From NCBI GenBank assembly GCA_036510975.1, contig DATCCY010000072.1, positions 34,809 to 98,808 on the forward strand: 64,000 nucleotides of DNA. The letters are read 5' to 3'. This DNA is from Longivirga sp036510975 (GTDB taxonomy: Bacteria > Actinomycetota > Actinomycetes > S36-B12 > CAIYMF01). How positions within the stretch are numbered: the stretch's first letter is position 1; each line of letters begins with the position of its first letter. A program made the position numbers and the translations under genes. The notes beneath the pieces were generated by a model. The model was not told the origin of the DNA. It worked only from the letters and a program-made list of their open reading frames with translations, and made no database searches. This document shows, piece after piece, positions 43,043 through 51,823 of this stretch.

Positions 43043-43098
43043 CCCGACATCCAACCGTGCTGCGGTCTACCGGCAGCCCGATCGCGCGTTTCCCGCAC

Positions 43099-43126
43099 CG
43101 GGGGCGGCGCCCCCGACGGATACCCT
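43099..43126 (+). promoter_or_regulatory. Hairpin and -10 box before the MgtE-N gene
   Basis: CGGGGGC-GGC-GCCCCCG (43099-43115) is a perfect 7-bp dyad. TACCCT (43121-43126) lies 6 nt before the ATG at 43133 with no SD. The dyad falls in the promoter spacer and could be an operator. Confidence 0.4.
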
Positions 43127-43132
43127 GCGAGC

Positions 43133-44407
43133 ATGAGCGGAGCGCTGACGAGGGTCTTCATCGCACGCCTCGCCGGCATCGCCGTCTTCGACCCCCGAGG
43201 CGACCAGGTCGGCAAGGTGCGCGACGTCGTCATCGCTCTCCGGCACGGCAACAACGCGCCCCGTGTCCTCGGTCTCGTCGTCGAGGTCCAACCGCGTCGT
43301 CGCATCTTCTGTCCCATGACCCGGGTGACCAACATCGACTCCGGAGCCGTCGTGACGACGGGGCTGCTCAACATGAGGCGGTTCGAGCAGCGTCCGGGCG
43401 AGACCCTCGGGCTCGCCGAGCTGCTCGACAAGCGCGTCACGGTGCTCGAGAGCGGCGAGGAGGTCACCGTCCAGGACGTCGGCATCCAGCAGGACCGCAC
43501 GCGCGACTGGACGGTGAGCCGCATCTTCGTGCGCAAGTCCGGCAGCGGGTTCCGGCGGCGCGGCGAGACCCTCGTGGTGGAGTGGAACGCCGTCAGCGGC
43601 CTGAGCCTCGCCGACCCAGCACAGGGCGTGGAGAGCCTGCTGGCCACCGTGGAGAAGCTGCGCGCGGCCGATCTCGCCAACGTGCTGCAGGAGCTCACGC
43701 CCAAGCGCCGCATCGAGCTGGCGGCCGCCCTCGACGACGAGAAGCTGGCCGACGTTCTCGAGGAGCTTCCGGAGGACGACCGCGTCGAGATCATCTCCGC
43801 CCTCGAGGACGAACGCGTCGCGGACGTCCTCGAGGAGATGGATCCCGACGACGCGGCCGACCTGCTCTCCGAGCTGCCGGCCGAGACGCAGGAGGCCCTG
43901 CTCGCCCTCGTCGAGCCCGAGGACGCCGAGGACCTGCGCCGGCTGCTGGCCTACGACGACTACACGGCCGGCGGCATGATGACGCCCGAGCCGGTCATCC
44001 TCCCGCCCGACTCCACGGTGGCCGAGGCCCTGGCACGCATCCGCGACGCCGACCTCTCACCCGCCCTCGCCGCACAGGTCTACGTCGTTCGCGCACCGTT
44101 CGAGACGCCCACCGGCAAGTACCTGGGGGTGGCCCACTTCCAGCGGCTGCTGCGCGAACCGCCGTCGACCCTGGTGTCGGCGGTCCTCGACGACTCGCTC
44201 GAGCCGATCGGACCGACCGCGCCACTCGGCCAGGTCACCCGCTACTTCGCGACGTACAACCTCGTCGCGCTGCCCGTGGTCGACGAGAGCGACCACCTGC
44301 TCGGCGCGGTCACCGTCGACGACGTCATCGACCACATGCTCCCGGAGAACTGGCGCGACGCCGACGCCGTGGCCGACGCCGAGGAGGAGGTGGCTCATGG
44401 CTCGTGA
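43133..44407 (+). CDS. PRC-barrel/MgtE-N/CBS regulatory protein without a transporter domain
   Basis: This 424-residue soluble protein has two PRC-barrel-like parts (about 1-165), an MgtE_N superhelix (about 175-275, ELTPKRRIELAAALDDEKLA and VADVLEEMDPDDAADLLSEL) and a CBS pair (about 285-410). The magnesium-channel membrane domain of MgtE is absent. The next gene, DUF1003, overlaps by 11 nt and is a membrane protein, so the two probably form one complex, as in the similar M. tuberculosis neighbourhood (Rv1232c/Rv1234 as I recall). Confidence 0.88.
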   Translation: MSGALTRVFIARLAGIAVFDPRGDQVGKVRDVVIALRHGNNAPRVLGLVVEVQPRRRIFCPMTRVTNIDSGAVVTTGLLNMRRFEQRPGETLGLAELLDKRVTVLESGEEVTVQDVGIQQDRTRDWTVSRIFVRKSGSGFRRRGETLVVEWNAVSGLSLADPAQGVESLLATVEKLRAADLANVLQELTPKRRIELAAALDDEKLADVLEELPEDDRVEIISALEDERVADVLEEMDPDDAADLLSELPAETQEALLALVEPEDAEDLRRLLAYDDYTAGGMMTPEPVILPPDSTVAEALARIRDADLSPALAAQVYVVRAPFETPTGKYLGVAHFQRLLREPPSTLVSAVLDDSLEPIGPTAPLGQVTRYFATYNLVALPVVDESDHLLGAVTVDDVIDHMLPENWRDADAVADAEEEVAHGS

Positions 44408-44972
44408 GCAGCGCCGCGGCCCACGCCTCGATCAGCCGCTCGAGCGCGGGATCTCGCTGCGCCCGTCCGTGAACGAGGAGGCCGTCGGCCGTCTCTCGGA
44501 GCGGATCGCGCGCTTCCTCGGGTCGTGGCGGTTCATCGGCTACATGACGGCGTTCATCGCCTTCTGGATCCTCCTCAACGTGTCGCCGTGGCACGTCGAC
44601 CCGTACCCCTTCATCTTCCTCACGTTCCTGCTCTCGCTGCAGGCCTCGTACGCCGCGCCGCTGATCCTGCTCGCGCAGAACCGTCAGGCCGACCGCGACC
44701 GCGTGCAGTACCAGGAGGACCGGGCACGCACGGAGCGGCTCATCGCCGACACCGAGTACCTCATGCGCGAGATCGCGTCGCTGCGCGTCGCCCTCGGCGA
44801 GGTGGCCACCCGCGACTACATCCGCAGCGAGCTGCGCGACCTGATCGACGACCTCGACCAGCGCGACTCGAAGAGCAAGAAGCACAAGAAGAACAAGGCG
44901 TCGACCTACGACGACGCCGAGGCGAGCGTCACCGACGCGGTGGCCGACGACCCGTCCACGCCGGTCGGCTGA
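44397..44972 (+). CDS. DUF1003 membrane protein
   Basis: This 191-residue protein has an N-terminal helix (NEEAVGRLSERIARFLGSWR). Two transmembrane segments include FIGYMTAFIAFWILLNV and a conserved DPYPFIFLTFLLSLQASYAA. A long charged coiled region follows, then a Lys-rich tail (KSKKHKKNK). This is the full DUF1003 pattern. It overlaps the MgtE-N/CBS gene by 11 nt and likely provides that protein's membrane part. Whether the pair conducts or senses Mg2+ is unknown. Confidence 0.88.
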   Translation: MAREQRRGPRLDQPLERGISLRPSVNEEAVGRLSERIARFLGSWRFIGYMTAFIAFWILLNVSPWHVDPYPFIFLTFLLSLQASYAAPLILLAQNRQADRDRVQYQEDRARTERLIADTEYLMREIASLRVALGEVATRDYIRSELRDLIDDLDQRDSKSKKHKKNKASTYDDAEASVTDAVADDPSTPVG

Positions 44973-45013
44973 CGACCCGGTCACCGCCGTTCGTCGTGCT
45001 GCGCGGCCCGACG

Positions 45014-45019
45014 TAGCAT
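45014..45019 (+). promoter_or_regulatory. -10 box of mrp
   Basis: TAGCAT ends 7 nt before the ATG at 45027 and there is no SD, so a leaderless transcript is likely. Confidence 0.45.
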
Positions 45020-45026
45020 CGGGGCC

Positions 45027-46166
45027 ATGCCCGATTCCCTCCTCGACCTCGTCGATGCCGCCCTCGCCACGGTCGAGGACCCTGAGATCCACCGACCCAT
45101 CACCGAGCTGAAGATGGTGAAGTCGCGCGACGTGGTCGACGGGGTCGCCCGCGTCGCGGTGTGGCTCACGGTGTCCGGGTGCCCCATGCGCGACACGATC
45201 ACCTCACGGGTGGAGGCGGCCGTCGGAGCCGTGCCGGGCGTCTCCGCGGTCGAGGTCGAGCTCGATGTGATGAGCGAGGAGCAGCGCAAGGAGCTGCGCG
45301 CCTCCCTCGTCGGCCACGACGAGCGCGAGATCCCGTTCGCCAAGCCCGGGAGCCTCACCCGGGTCTACGCCGTCGCCTCGGGCAAGGGCGGCGTCGGGAA
45401 GTCCTCGATCACCGCCAACCTCGCGGTGCAGATGGCCGCGTCCGGGCTGTCGGTCGGTCTCGTGGACGCCGACATCTACGGCCACTCCATCCCGCGCCTG
45501 CTCGGTGCGACCGACGCCCCCACCATGGTCGAGGGCATGATCATGCCGCCCACGGCCTACGGGGTCCGCGTCATCTCGATGCTGCCCTTCAAGCCCGGTG
45601 GGGTGTCCCAGCCCGTCGCGTTCCGCGGCCCGATGCTGCACCGCGCGCTCCAGCAGTTCCTCGCCGACGTGTGGTGGGGCGACCTCGACGTCCTGCTCCT
45701 CGACCTGCCGCCCGGGACCGGCGACGTCGCCATCTCCGTCGCGCAGCTGCTGCCCGGAGCCGAGGTCGTGGTCGTGACCACGCCGCAGGCGGCGGCGTCA
45801 GAGGTGGCCATCCGCGCCGGAATGCTCGCGCAGCAGACCAGGACTCGCGTCGCCGGCGTCATCGAGAACATGTCGTCGTTCCCCTGCCCGCACTGCGGCG
45901 AGCCGATGGACCTGTTCGGCTCCGGCGGTGGCGAGGTCGTCGCTGCGACGCTCTCCGCCGAGCTCGGCACCGACGTCCCGCTGCTCGGTCGCGTGCCCTT
46001 CGACGTCCGGCTGCGCGAGGGCGGCGACTCCGGGAACCCACTGGTGCTCACCGACCCCGATGCCCCGGCGTCGACCGTCCTGCGCGAGGTCGCCACCCGC
46101 CTCGGCACCCGTGCGCGCGGGCTCGCCGGCCTCTCGCTCGGAATCACGCCTGCGGGACGGCTCTGA
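45027..46166 (+). CDS. mrp: Mrp/ApbC-type P-loop iron-sulfur carrier
   Basis: This 379-residue protein has an N-terminal DUF59/MIP18 domain (about 1-95, TVSGCPMRDTITSRVEAAV) and a deviant Walker A SGKGGVGKSS (118-127). LLDLPPGTGD is switch II, and PCPHCGEPM gives the CxxC that binds a bridging Fe-S cluster. It would carry or insert Fe-S clusters. It lies near tatB and htrA in the order I recall for M. tuberculosis (Rv1229c near Rv1221-1224). Confidence 0.93.
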   Translation: MPDSLLDLVDAALATVEDPEIHRPITELKMVKSRDVVDGVARVAVWLTVSGCPMRDTITSRVEAAVGAVPGVSAVEVELDVMSEEQRKELRASLVGHDEREIPFAKPGSLTRVYAVASGKGGVGKSSITANLAVQMAASGLSVGLVDADIYGHSIPRLLGATDAPTMVEGMIMPPTAYGVRVISMLPFKPGGVSQPVAFRGPMLHRALQQFLADVWWGDLDVLLLDLPPGTGDVAISVAQLLPGAEVVVVTTPQAAASEVAIRAGMLAQQTRTRVAGVIENMSSFPCPHCGEPMDLFGSGGGEVVAATLSAELGTDVPLLGRVPFDVRLREGGDSGNPLVLTDPDAPASTVLREVATRLGTRARGLAGLSLGITPAGRL

Positions 46167-46185
46167 CCTCGGTCACCATGGAGCC

Positions 46186-47190
46186 GTGACCTCGACCCCC
46201 GCACGCTGGACGGACCCGGCCTGGCTGGTCGGCGCGCTGTCCTGGGCGGATGCCGCGATGGACGAGGCAGGGCTACGCCGCACCGGCTGGACGGCGCCGC
46301 ACGTGCGGCCCTGGTCCGCGGTTCTGCGGATCGACACCGACTCCGCTGAACCCTTGTGGCTCAAGGCGAACGGTGACGGTACGCGGCACGAGGCCGCACT
46401 GCTCGGGGCCCTTGCCGGCCTCGACCTGCCGTTCACCCCGCGGCCGCTCGCGTGGGATGCGTCTCTCGGCCTCACCTTGATGCCCGACGGCGGTGCGTCC
46501 TTGCGCGCGGCGCACGGAGGTCTCACGCCGCTCGACGGACTCGAGCGCCTGCTGGTCGACTACGCCGCCGTGCAGCGTGCCGCCGAGTCCCATGTCGAGC
46601 TGTTCCTCGACGTCGGCGTCGACGACGTACGTCCGCGCCGCATGCCCGACGAGCTCGGGGCGCTCGTGGAGCAGTGCCTCGGCGCGTCCGGCGCACATCG
46701 CCTCGACGACGAGGCGGCCGCACGGCTGCACGGCGTCCTGCCGGCGTACGCCGACGCCTGCGCCGAGCTCGAGGAGTCGGGCATCGCGGCGACGCTGCAG
46801 CACGACGACCTGCACGACAACAACGTGCTGGCGCGAGGTCCGGTGGTCATCGACTGGGGCGACGCGGTGGTCGGACACCCCTTCGGCACGATGCTCGCGA
46901 CGCTGGGCTCGGTGGCGTCCCGTCACTCGCTCGACCGCGACGACCCGGCGCTGGCACGGCTCGCGGACGCCTACACCGAATGCTGGACCGATGTCGCCGA
47001 CCGCGCCACGCTGCGCCGACTCGTGGGGCTCGCGATCCGGGTCGGGCCGCTGACCCGCGCCCTGGCCTGGCGGCGAGCGCTCGTGGGCTGCGACGAGCCG
47101 TCTTGGACCGAGTGGGGCGACGGCGTCCACGGCTGGCTGCTCGAGATCCTCTCGCCCGACCTGCCGCTGCGGCCTGCCCCGCTGACCTGA
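46186..47190 (+). CDS. Aminoglycoside-phosphotransferase-fold protein
   Basis: This 334-residue APH-fold protein has LQHDDLHDNNVLARG (catalytic loop HxDxxxxN) and VIDWGDAVVGHPFGTML (DxD metal site). A C-terminal helical region ends in GWLLEILSP. It resembles a metabolite or small-molecule kinase rather than a resistance enzyme; no substrate can be assigned. It begins 19 nt after mrp, so it may be read from the mrp promoter. The 227-nt gap after it (47191-47417) shows nothing recognisable. Confidence 0.82.
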   Translation: MTSTPARWTDPAWLVGALSWADAAMDEAGLRRTGWTAPHVRPWSAVLRIDTDSAEPLWLKANGDGTRHEAALLGALAGLDLPFTPRPLAWDASLGLTLMPDGGASLRAAHGGLTPLDGLERLLVDYAAVQRAAESHVELFLDVGVDDVRPRRMPDELGALVEQCLGASGAHRLDDEAAARLHGVLPAYADACAELEESGIAATLQHDDLHDNNVLARGPVVIDWGDAVVGHPFGTMLATLGSVASRHSLDRDDPALARLADAYTECWTDVADRATLRRLVGLAIRVGPLTRALAWRRALVGCDEPSWTEWGDGVHGWLLEILSPDLPLRPAPLT

Positions 47191-47417
47191 GCCGGTCCGC
47201 GGCGGCTCCTGCTGCGCCACGAGACCGGTGGATCACGACGGCGTTCGCCGTTGTCATGTGTCGGCTCGCGGACACGAGCAGCCGCGCCGCGCGCCAGTTG
47301 CCGTCGCACGGGTGCGCGCGCGATCACGGGGAACGGGGGCACAACCGGCGCCGGCTGCGATACCGGCGACGGCGAATCACATGGGTGGCAGTCGGCAACC
47401 CGACACAGCAGGAACGC

Positions 47418-47846
47418 TCAGGTCGCGTCGGGGTCGAACGCGGCCGGCTCCTGGGCCGGGGCGACGGGTGCGTCGGCCGGGCGGGGGGCGAAGGAGCTCG
47501 ACGTCGCCGAGGCGCCGAAGGAGTTCACCGGCGCAGGCGGCGGGGGCGGGGGCGGGGGCGGCGTCGGCGCGGAGGTGATGGCGTCGTCGCTGAGGATCGA
47601 GCCCATCAGCCGCTTGGGGTGGAGCTCGGCGATGTCGCTGACCGACCTGCGCAGCTCGTCGGTGATCCCGGGGTCGATGTCGGCGGCCGCGATGATCTCT
47701 CGCCGGGCTCCGGCAGCCTGGTCGCGAAGGAAGCGCAGCCACTTCACGGCTTCGGCGAACATCTTCGGCAGCCGGTCCGGGCCGACGATGAGCAGCCCGA
47801 CGACCGCGATGACGAGGAACTCGCCAGGGCCGATGTCGAAGAGCAC
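47418..47846 (-). CDS. tatB: Sec-independent protein translocase TatB
   Basis: This 142-residue protein begins MLFDIGPGEFLVIAVVGLLI: a short periplasmic N-terminus with the conserved Glu, one transmembrane helix and then the GPDRLPK hinge. An amphipathic helix (FAEAVKWLRFLRDQAAGARR) and a Pro-rich disordered tail follow. This is TatB, which with TatA and TatC exports folded proteins; a Tat substrate is encoded at 18219. It is last in the sigE-htrA-tatB series. Confidence 0.93.
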   Translation of the reverse strand: MLFDIGPGEFLVIAVVGLLIVGPDRLPKMFAEAVKWLRFLRDQAAGARREIIAAADIDPGITDELRRSVSDIAELHPKRLMGSILSDDAITSAPTPPPPPPPPPAPVNSFGASATSSSFAPRPADAPVAPAQEPAAFDPDAT

Positions 47847-47915
47847 GTGCCGGTCCTTCCGCGGGGCCGAGGGGCGGGTGCGTCGCAGGACGCCAGCCCA
47901 GGGTACGTCGTGGGG

Positions 47916-49337
47916 TCAGCCGGTGCGCGTGTCGGCGCCGAGCGTCACCTGGACGTCGCGCGTCCCGCTGCCGTCCTTGATCGTGAGCGTGATCGTCTCG
48001 CCCGGGGTGTGCGAGCGGATCGCGACGATCATCTCGGTGGCGTCCGCGACGGTGCGGCCGTCGACCTTGAGGATGACGTCGCCGACCTTGATGCCGGCCT
48101 TGTCCGACGGGCCGCCGGCGGTCACGGTCTTGACCTGCGCTCCGGGGCCGGCGTAGGTGAGGTCGACCGAGACGCCGATGACCGGGTGGCTGGACTTACC
48201 CGTGGAGATGATCTCCTCGGCGACGCGCTTGGCCTGGTTGATGGGGATGGCGAAGCCGAGCCCGATCGAGCCGCTCTGTGCGCCGGTGGAGGTCTGCCCG
48301 AGGGAGGCGATCGCGGAGTTGACGCCGATGACCTGGCCGACGGCGTCGACCAGCGGACCGCCGGAGTTGCCGGGGTTGATCGCGGCATCGGTCTGGATGG
48401 CGTTGATGAACGAGCTCTCGCCCGACCCGCCGGCGGTGACCGGTCGGTTGAGCGAGCTGATGATGCCCGAGGTGACGGTGCCCTCGAGGCCGAGCGGCGA
48501 GCCGATGGCGATCGCGGTGTCGCCCACGACGACACCGTCGGAGTTGCCGAGCGACGACGCCGTCAGGCCGGACGCGTCGACCTTGATGACGGCGAGGTCG
48601 TAGGAGGAGTCGCGTCCGACGATCTTCGCGGCCTTCGTCGTGCCGTCCTGGAAGGTCACGGTCAGCGTGCCACCGCTCGCCGCGCCGGCCACCACGTGGT
48701 TGTTGGTGAGGATGTATCCGTCCGAGCGCAGTACGAAGCCTGAGCCCGTGCCGCCCTGCTGGCCGTTGCGCTCCTCGATCTGGACGACGGTCGGCAGCAC
48801 GGCAGCGGCGACCTGCGCGATCGACCCGTTCGGGCGCGCCGACAGGTCGGCCGAGGACTGCGGCAGCACAGTGCCCGGCGACGTGAGGGACGACGAGGCT
48901 CGTCGGTCGGCGACGACGTACGCGCCGATCCCGCCGACCGCCCCTGCGAGGAGCCCGGCGACGACGGCGACGGCCACGACGCGCCCCGCGCCACCGCGCC
49001 GCGGCCGCTCGAGGGCTTCGGCGCCATCAGCGGCATCCACCGGCTCGGGCAGGGGCGCGATCCCGCCGCCGTCGACCGGAGCAAAGGGCGAGGCGTAGGA
49101 CGGACCCGTGGGCGCCGGGGCCGGGGCGGCGGGGCCGGCCACGCGGCTGGCGGGATCGGGGGCCGCGAACGCGGCGAGGCCCTCCTGCGGCGAGGCCGCA
49201 GACTGCGCCGTGGGGACGGCAGCGCTCTCGTCGCCGCCCGGTCCCTGCGCGTGGTGGTCCATCGCGGCTGCCGGCGCGGTCTCGACCCCGGGCAAACCTG
49301 CGGAGCCCTGCTCCGATCCCTCGGGGTACGTCGTCAT
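47916..49337 (-). CDS. htrA: HtrA/DegP-like membrane-anchored serine protease with PDZ domain
   Basis: This 473-residue protein has an Ala/Pro-rich cytoplasmic N-terminus (about 1-115) and one transmembrane helix (about 118-143). A trypsin-like domain follows with His214 (TNNHVV), Asp247 (SYDLAV) and Ser325 (NPGNSGGPL), then a PDZ domain (about 385-470). It degrades or senses misfolded envelope proteins. AGAGGA precedes the ATG. It lies downstream of sigE, an anti-sigma, an RseB-like and a DUF2993 gene on the same strand, so it is a likely SigE-pathway member. Confidence 0.94.
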   Translation of the reverse strand: MTTYPEGSEQGSAGLPGVETAPAAAMDHHAQGPGGDESAAVPTAQSAASPQEGLAAFAAPDPASRVAGPAAPAPAPTGPSYASPFAPVDGGGIAPLPEPVDAADGAEALERPRRGGAGRVVAVAVVAGLLAGAVGGIGAYVVADRRASSSLTSPGTVLPQSSADLSARPNGSIAQVAAAVLPTVVQIEERNGQQGGTGSGFVLRSDGYILTNNHVVAGAASGGTLTVTFQDGTTKAAKIVGRDSSYDLAVIKVDASGLTASSLGNSDGVVVGDTAIAIGSPLGLEGTVTSGIISSLNRPVTAGGSGESSFINAIQTDAAINPGNSGGPLVDAVGQVIGVNSAIASLGQTSTGAQSGSIGLGFAIPINQAKRVAEEIISTGKSSHPVIGVSVDLTYAGPGAQVKTVTAGGPSDKAGIKVGDVILKVDGRTVADATEMIVAIRSHTPGETITLTIKDGSGTRDVQVTLGADTRTG

Positions 49338-49434
49338 CCTGCGATCCTCTCCGGTGCCGAGCCTGCGCGGTGCTGGTGAGCCACCCTAGGAAGGCTCCCA
49401 GACGCCCGCACGGTCGGGCACCTCGGCTCCGGGG

Positions 49435-50106
49435 TCATGCCTGCTCGAGATCCACGTGGGTGCCCGAGGCGACGAGGCGGACGCCGTCAGGCGTGACGGT
49501 CACCGAGGTCGGGGTGAGACCGAGCGGCAGCGCACCCACCGACCCGGCCAAGGCCGAGATGCGGTCGGTCACGGCGGAGGGCACCGAGGCCCCGTCGACG
49601 CTGACGCCGAGGACCGTCACGGAGTCGAGGTCGAGCGCGAGCGCGCCGTCGCGCACGGTCGGGACGACACGAGCGGTCACCGGCAGGGGGCCGCTCCACC
49701 GCACGGCCAAGGCGCCGCCGTCCGGCGTGATCGTCCAGGCGTCGCCGAGCTGCTTCTGGAGCTCGGCCGTGGTGATGTCGGCGTGGGCGACCACCTGGGC
49801 CGCGGTCCGCGGCGACGTCGTGCTCACGTCGTAGAGGTCGGCGACGACCTTCTCGATCCTGAGGCCCTTGCCGGAGTCGACACCACCCAGGGTCACGGTG
49901 ACGTGGTCGAGGCTGCCCCGCGCGACCTGGGTCAGGATCGGGACCCCGGAGATCGACGTGGAGACCGACGACGCACCGTGGAACGACTGCTCGATCCGGT
50001 CGGTGATGGTGCGTTCCGCGGCCGCGGCCGTGGCACGGTCGGCCACCAGCCCCAGGACCGAGAGCACGAACAGGACGACCGTCGTGATGATCAGCGCCTT
50101 CTTCAC
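49435..50106 (-). CDS. DUF2993 (LmeA-like) secreted phospholipid-binding protein
   Basis: This 223-residue protein has an N-terminal hydrophobic signal (KKALIITTVVLFVLSVLGLV). A DUF2993 domain includes ISGVPILTQVARGSLDHVTV, VVADLYDVSTTSPRTA and a late GTHVDL. The family includes mycobacterial LmeA, which binds phospholipid and helps elongate mannan. The GTG start overlaps the stop of the RseB-like gene. A cell-envelope role within the SigE cluster is likely; the exact function is inferred. Confidence 0.82.
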   Translation of the reverse strand: MKKALIITTVVLFVLSVLGLVADRATAAAAERTITDRIEQSFHGASSVSTSISGVPILTQVARGSLDHVTVTLGGVDSGKGLRIEKVVADLYDVSTTSPRTAAQVVAHADITTAELQKQLGDAWTITPDGGALAVRWSGPLPVTARVVPTVRDGALALDLDSVTVLGVSVDGASVPSAVTDRISALAGSVGALPLGLTPTSVTVTPDGVRLVASGTHVDLEQA

Positions 50107-51254
50107 GAGCCGCCTCCGGTGATGCGGTGCCAGCCCCTGGCGATCCGGGACCAGAGCGAGGAGTCCTGCGGGTCGGGCACCGGCGGGAGCGCCGCGACGA
50201 CCGCCCCCGCCGTGCCCAGCGGGTCGACGGCGTCGTCGGTCACGAGGGTCAGCACGTAGTCCTTGCAGGCCCAGACGACCGTCGCCGTCGGCTCCTTGCC
50301 CGTCCCGCCCCGCACCCAGGCGTAGTGGTCTCCCAGCTCCTGACGGGTGAAGCCGCGAGCCAACAGCCCGGCAGCGTCGTCGGCGCCGAGGCCGCCCTCG
50401 ATGGAGAACAGGGACACCGTCTCGACACCGTCGGAGAACAGCTGGTGGACCACGGGCATGCTCGAGACCGTGCCGGCCGGAGCACGGCGGGCGTCGAGCA
50501 GCGCGAGCCCGCCCGGCAGCGAGTCGGGGCACGCGCAGCCGTGCGCGCGCGCCGCCACGAGCCCCGTCGCGCTGAGCCGCTCGGTCCAGGGGTCCGCAGC
50601 CGCCGGCGGGACCACGGTCCCCCGCGGAACTCCGAGGGCGAAGGTCTCGAAACCGGTCCGGCTGCGCACCAGCCCCTTGGGGTCGAGCAGCTCCTTGCGC
50701 AGCAGCAGTCCGGTGGCGTGGTCCAGCCAGTAGCGGGCGTCGAGGACGCCCTCGGCGTCGACCGCCACGACCGCATCGGTCGGCCGGCCGGCCACCGTGG
50801 TGTCGAGGTCGGCCTGGCGCAGAACTCGATAGTTGTCGCGGAGCACCGTCAGCGCGCGGCCGTCGTCGGCGAAGGAGTCGGAGCGCCCGTCCGGTGCGAG
50901 CCGCGCCTCGGTCGAGGGCGCACCCGCGGGCACCGAGATCGTGCCGGTGCCGGGGACGTGGGTGATGTCCGTGGTGGAGCTGCCGTAGCGCGTCCAGGTC
51001 TGCGCCCGACCGGCGTAGGCCACGGCCGACGCCGCCCGCGCGGAGCGCGCGAGCAGGGCGACCGCCACGGCGTCGTCGGGGGTCATCGCGGCCTTGTCTG
51101 AGACCGATGCGGTGTCGATGCGGCCGGTCCAGCCCGACCACGCGCCGGTGCCCGCGGTCGCGGAGGGGACGGACCCGAGGGCGGCGAGGCAGGCCACGCC
51201 GAGGCCCAGGACGCCGGCGGTGCAGCCGGCGACCAGGGCGACCCGACGGCTCAC
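50103..51254 (-). CDS. MucB/RseB-like sigma-E regulatory protein
   Basis: This 383-residue protein has a signal-peptide-like N-terminus (VALVAGCTAGVLGLGVACLA). A lipoprotein-fold domain (about 60-220) reads AVAYAGRAQTW and ARYWLDHATGLLLRKELLD, the MucB/RseB pattern. A C-terminal domain ends FTRQELGDHYAWVRGG. RseB-type proteins bind the anti-sigma factor outside the membrane and tune its cleavage. Coupling by overlaps to the anti-sigma gene on one side and the DUF2993 gene on the other supports that role. Confidence 0.75.
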   Translation of the reverse strand: MSRRVALVAGCTAGVLGLGVACLAALGSVPSATAGTGAWSGWTGRIDTASVSDKAAMTPDDAVAVALLARSARAASAVAYAGRAQTWTRYGSSTTDITHVPGTGTISVPAGAPSTEARLAPDGRSDSFADDGRALTVLRDNYRVLRQADLDTTVAGRPTDAVVAVDAEGVLDARYWLDHATGLLLRKELLDPKGLVRSRTGFETFALGVPRGTVVPPAAADPWTERLSATGLVAARAHGCACPDSLPGGLALLDARRAPAGTVSSMPVVHQLFSDGVETVSLFSIEGGLGADDAAGLLARGFTRQELGDHYAWVRGGTGKEPTATVVWACKDYVLTLVTDDAVDPLGTAGAVVAALPPVPDPQDSSLWSRIARGWHRITGGGS

Positions 51255-51823
51255 GGAGCCGAGGTCGGGGACACCGTCACGGACGGGTCGGTGAAGGCGA
51301 CCGTCTCGATCCGGGGCCCGGCGAACGGCATCTGGTCGGCGCTGACGACGTGCTCCGCGGTGAGCGTGTCGACGACCGGCGCGACCGAGGGGCGTGAGAC
51401 GACCGCGCTCGTGAGCGCGGACGAGCCTCCGACGACGACGGCAACGGCCAGGGCTGCGGCGCCGGCCGCGGACGCCAGCACGATGCGGCCGCGCCGGCCG
51501 CGCGACGGCGGACGCAGGGAGCCCGGCCCGGAGCCGGCCGGTCGGCGACCGGCGGCACCGCCGGGGCGCGCGCCGGCACCGCCCTGCGGCGGGATCGGCG
51601 GGACCGGGTCGGCGGCGGAGATGCCGGCCAGGCGGGCGAACAGGTCGGTCGAGGGCTCGACCGGACCGACGGTGTCGAGCCGGGAGATCACGGCGAGCTG
51701 GGCTGCCAGGGCGTCACGGCACGTCGCGCAGACGGCGACGTGGGCGTACGCCTTCTCCGCCTCGGCGGGGGCCATCCGGCCGTCGGCGAGGTCGGCGATG
51801 CGGGGACCCAGGCACCGGCTCAC
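51251..51823 (-). CDS. Zinc-finger anti-sigma factor (RseA-type)
   Basis: This 190-residue protein has an N-terminal zf-HC2 domain in which AHVAVCATCRDAL gives HxxxCxxC (about residues 28-35). A Pro/Gly-rich linker, one transmembrane helix (about 113-135) and a short extracytoplasmic tail follow. Its GTG overlaps the sigE stop. It should bind SigE and release it after envelope stress, as RseA does in M. tuberculosis. The RseB-like gene overlaps its end. Confidence 0.86.
   Translation of the reverse strand: MSRCLGPRIADLADGRMAPAEAEKAYAHVAVCATCRDALAAQLAVISRLDTVGPVEPSTDLFARLAGISAADPVPPIPPQGGAGARPGGAAGRRPAGSGPGSLRPPSRGRRGRIVLASAAGAAALAVAVVVGGSSALTSAVVSRPSVAPVVDTLTAEHVVSADQMPFAGPRIETVAFTDPSVTVSPTSAP

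Noticed and set aside
46186..47190. APH-fold protein as an antibiotic-resistance gene
   Set aside because: It has only the general kinase fold and sits in a housekeeping neighbourhood; nothing points to aminoglycoside binding.
47520..47570. G/C run in the tatB region considered as a repeat or slippage element
   Set aside because: It encodes the polyproline linker of TatB, a normal disordered tail in actinobacterial TatB proteins.
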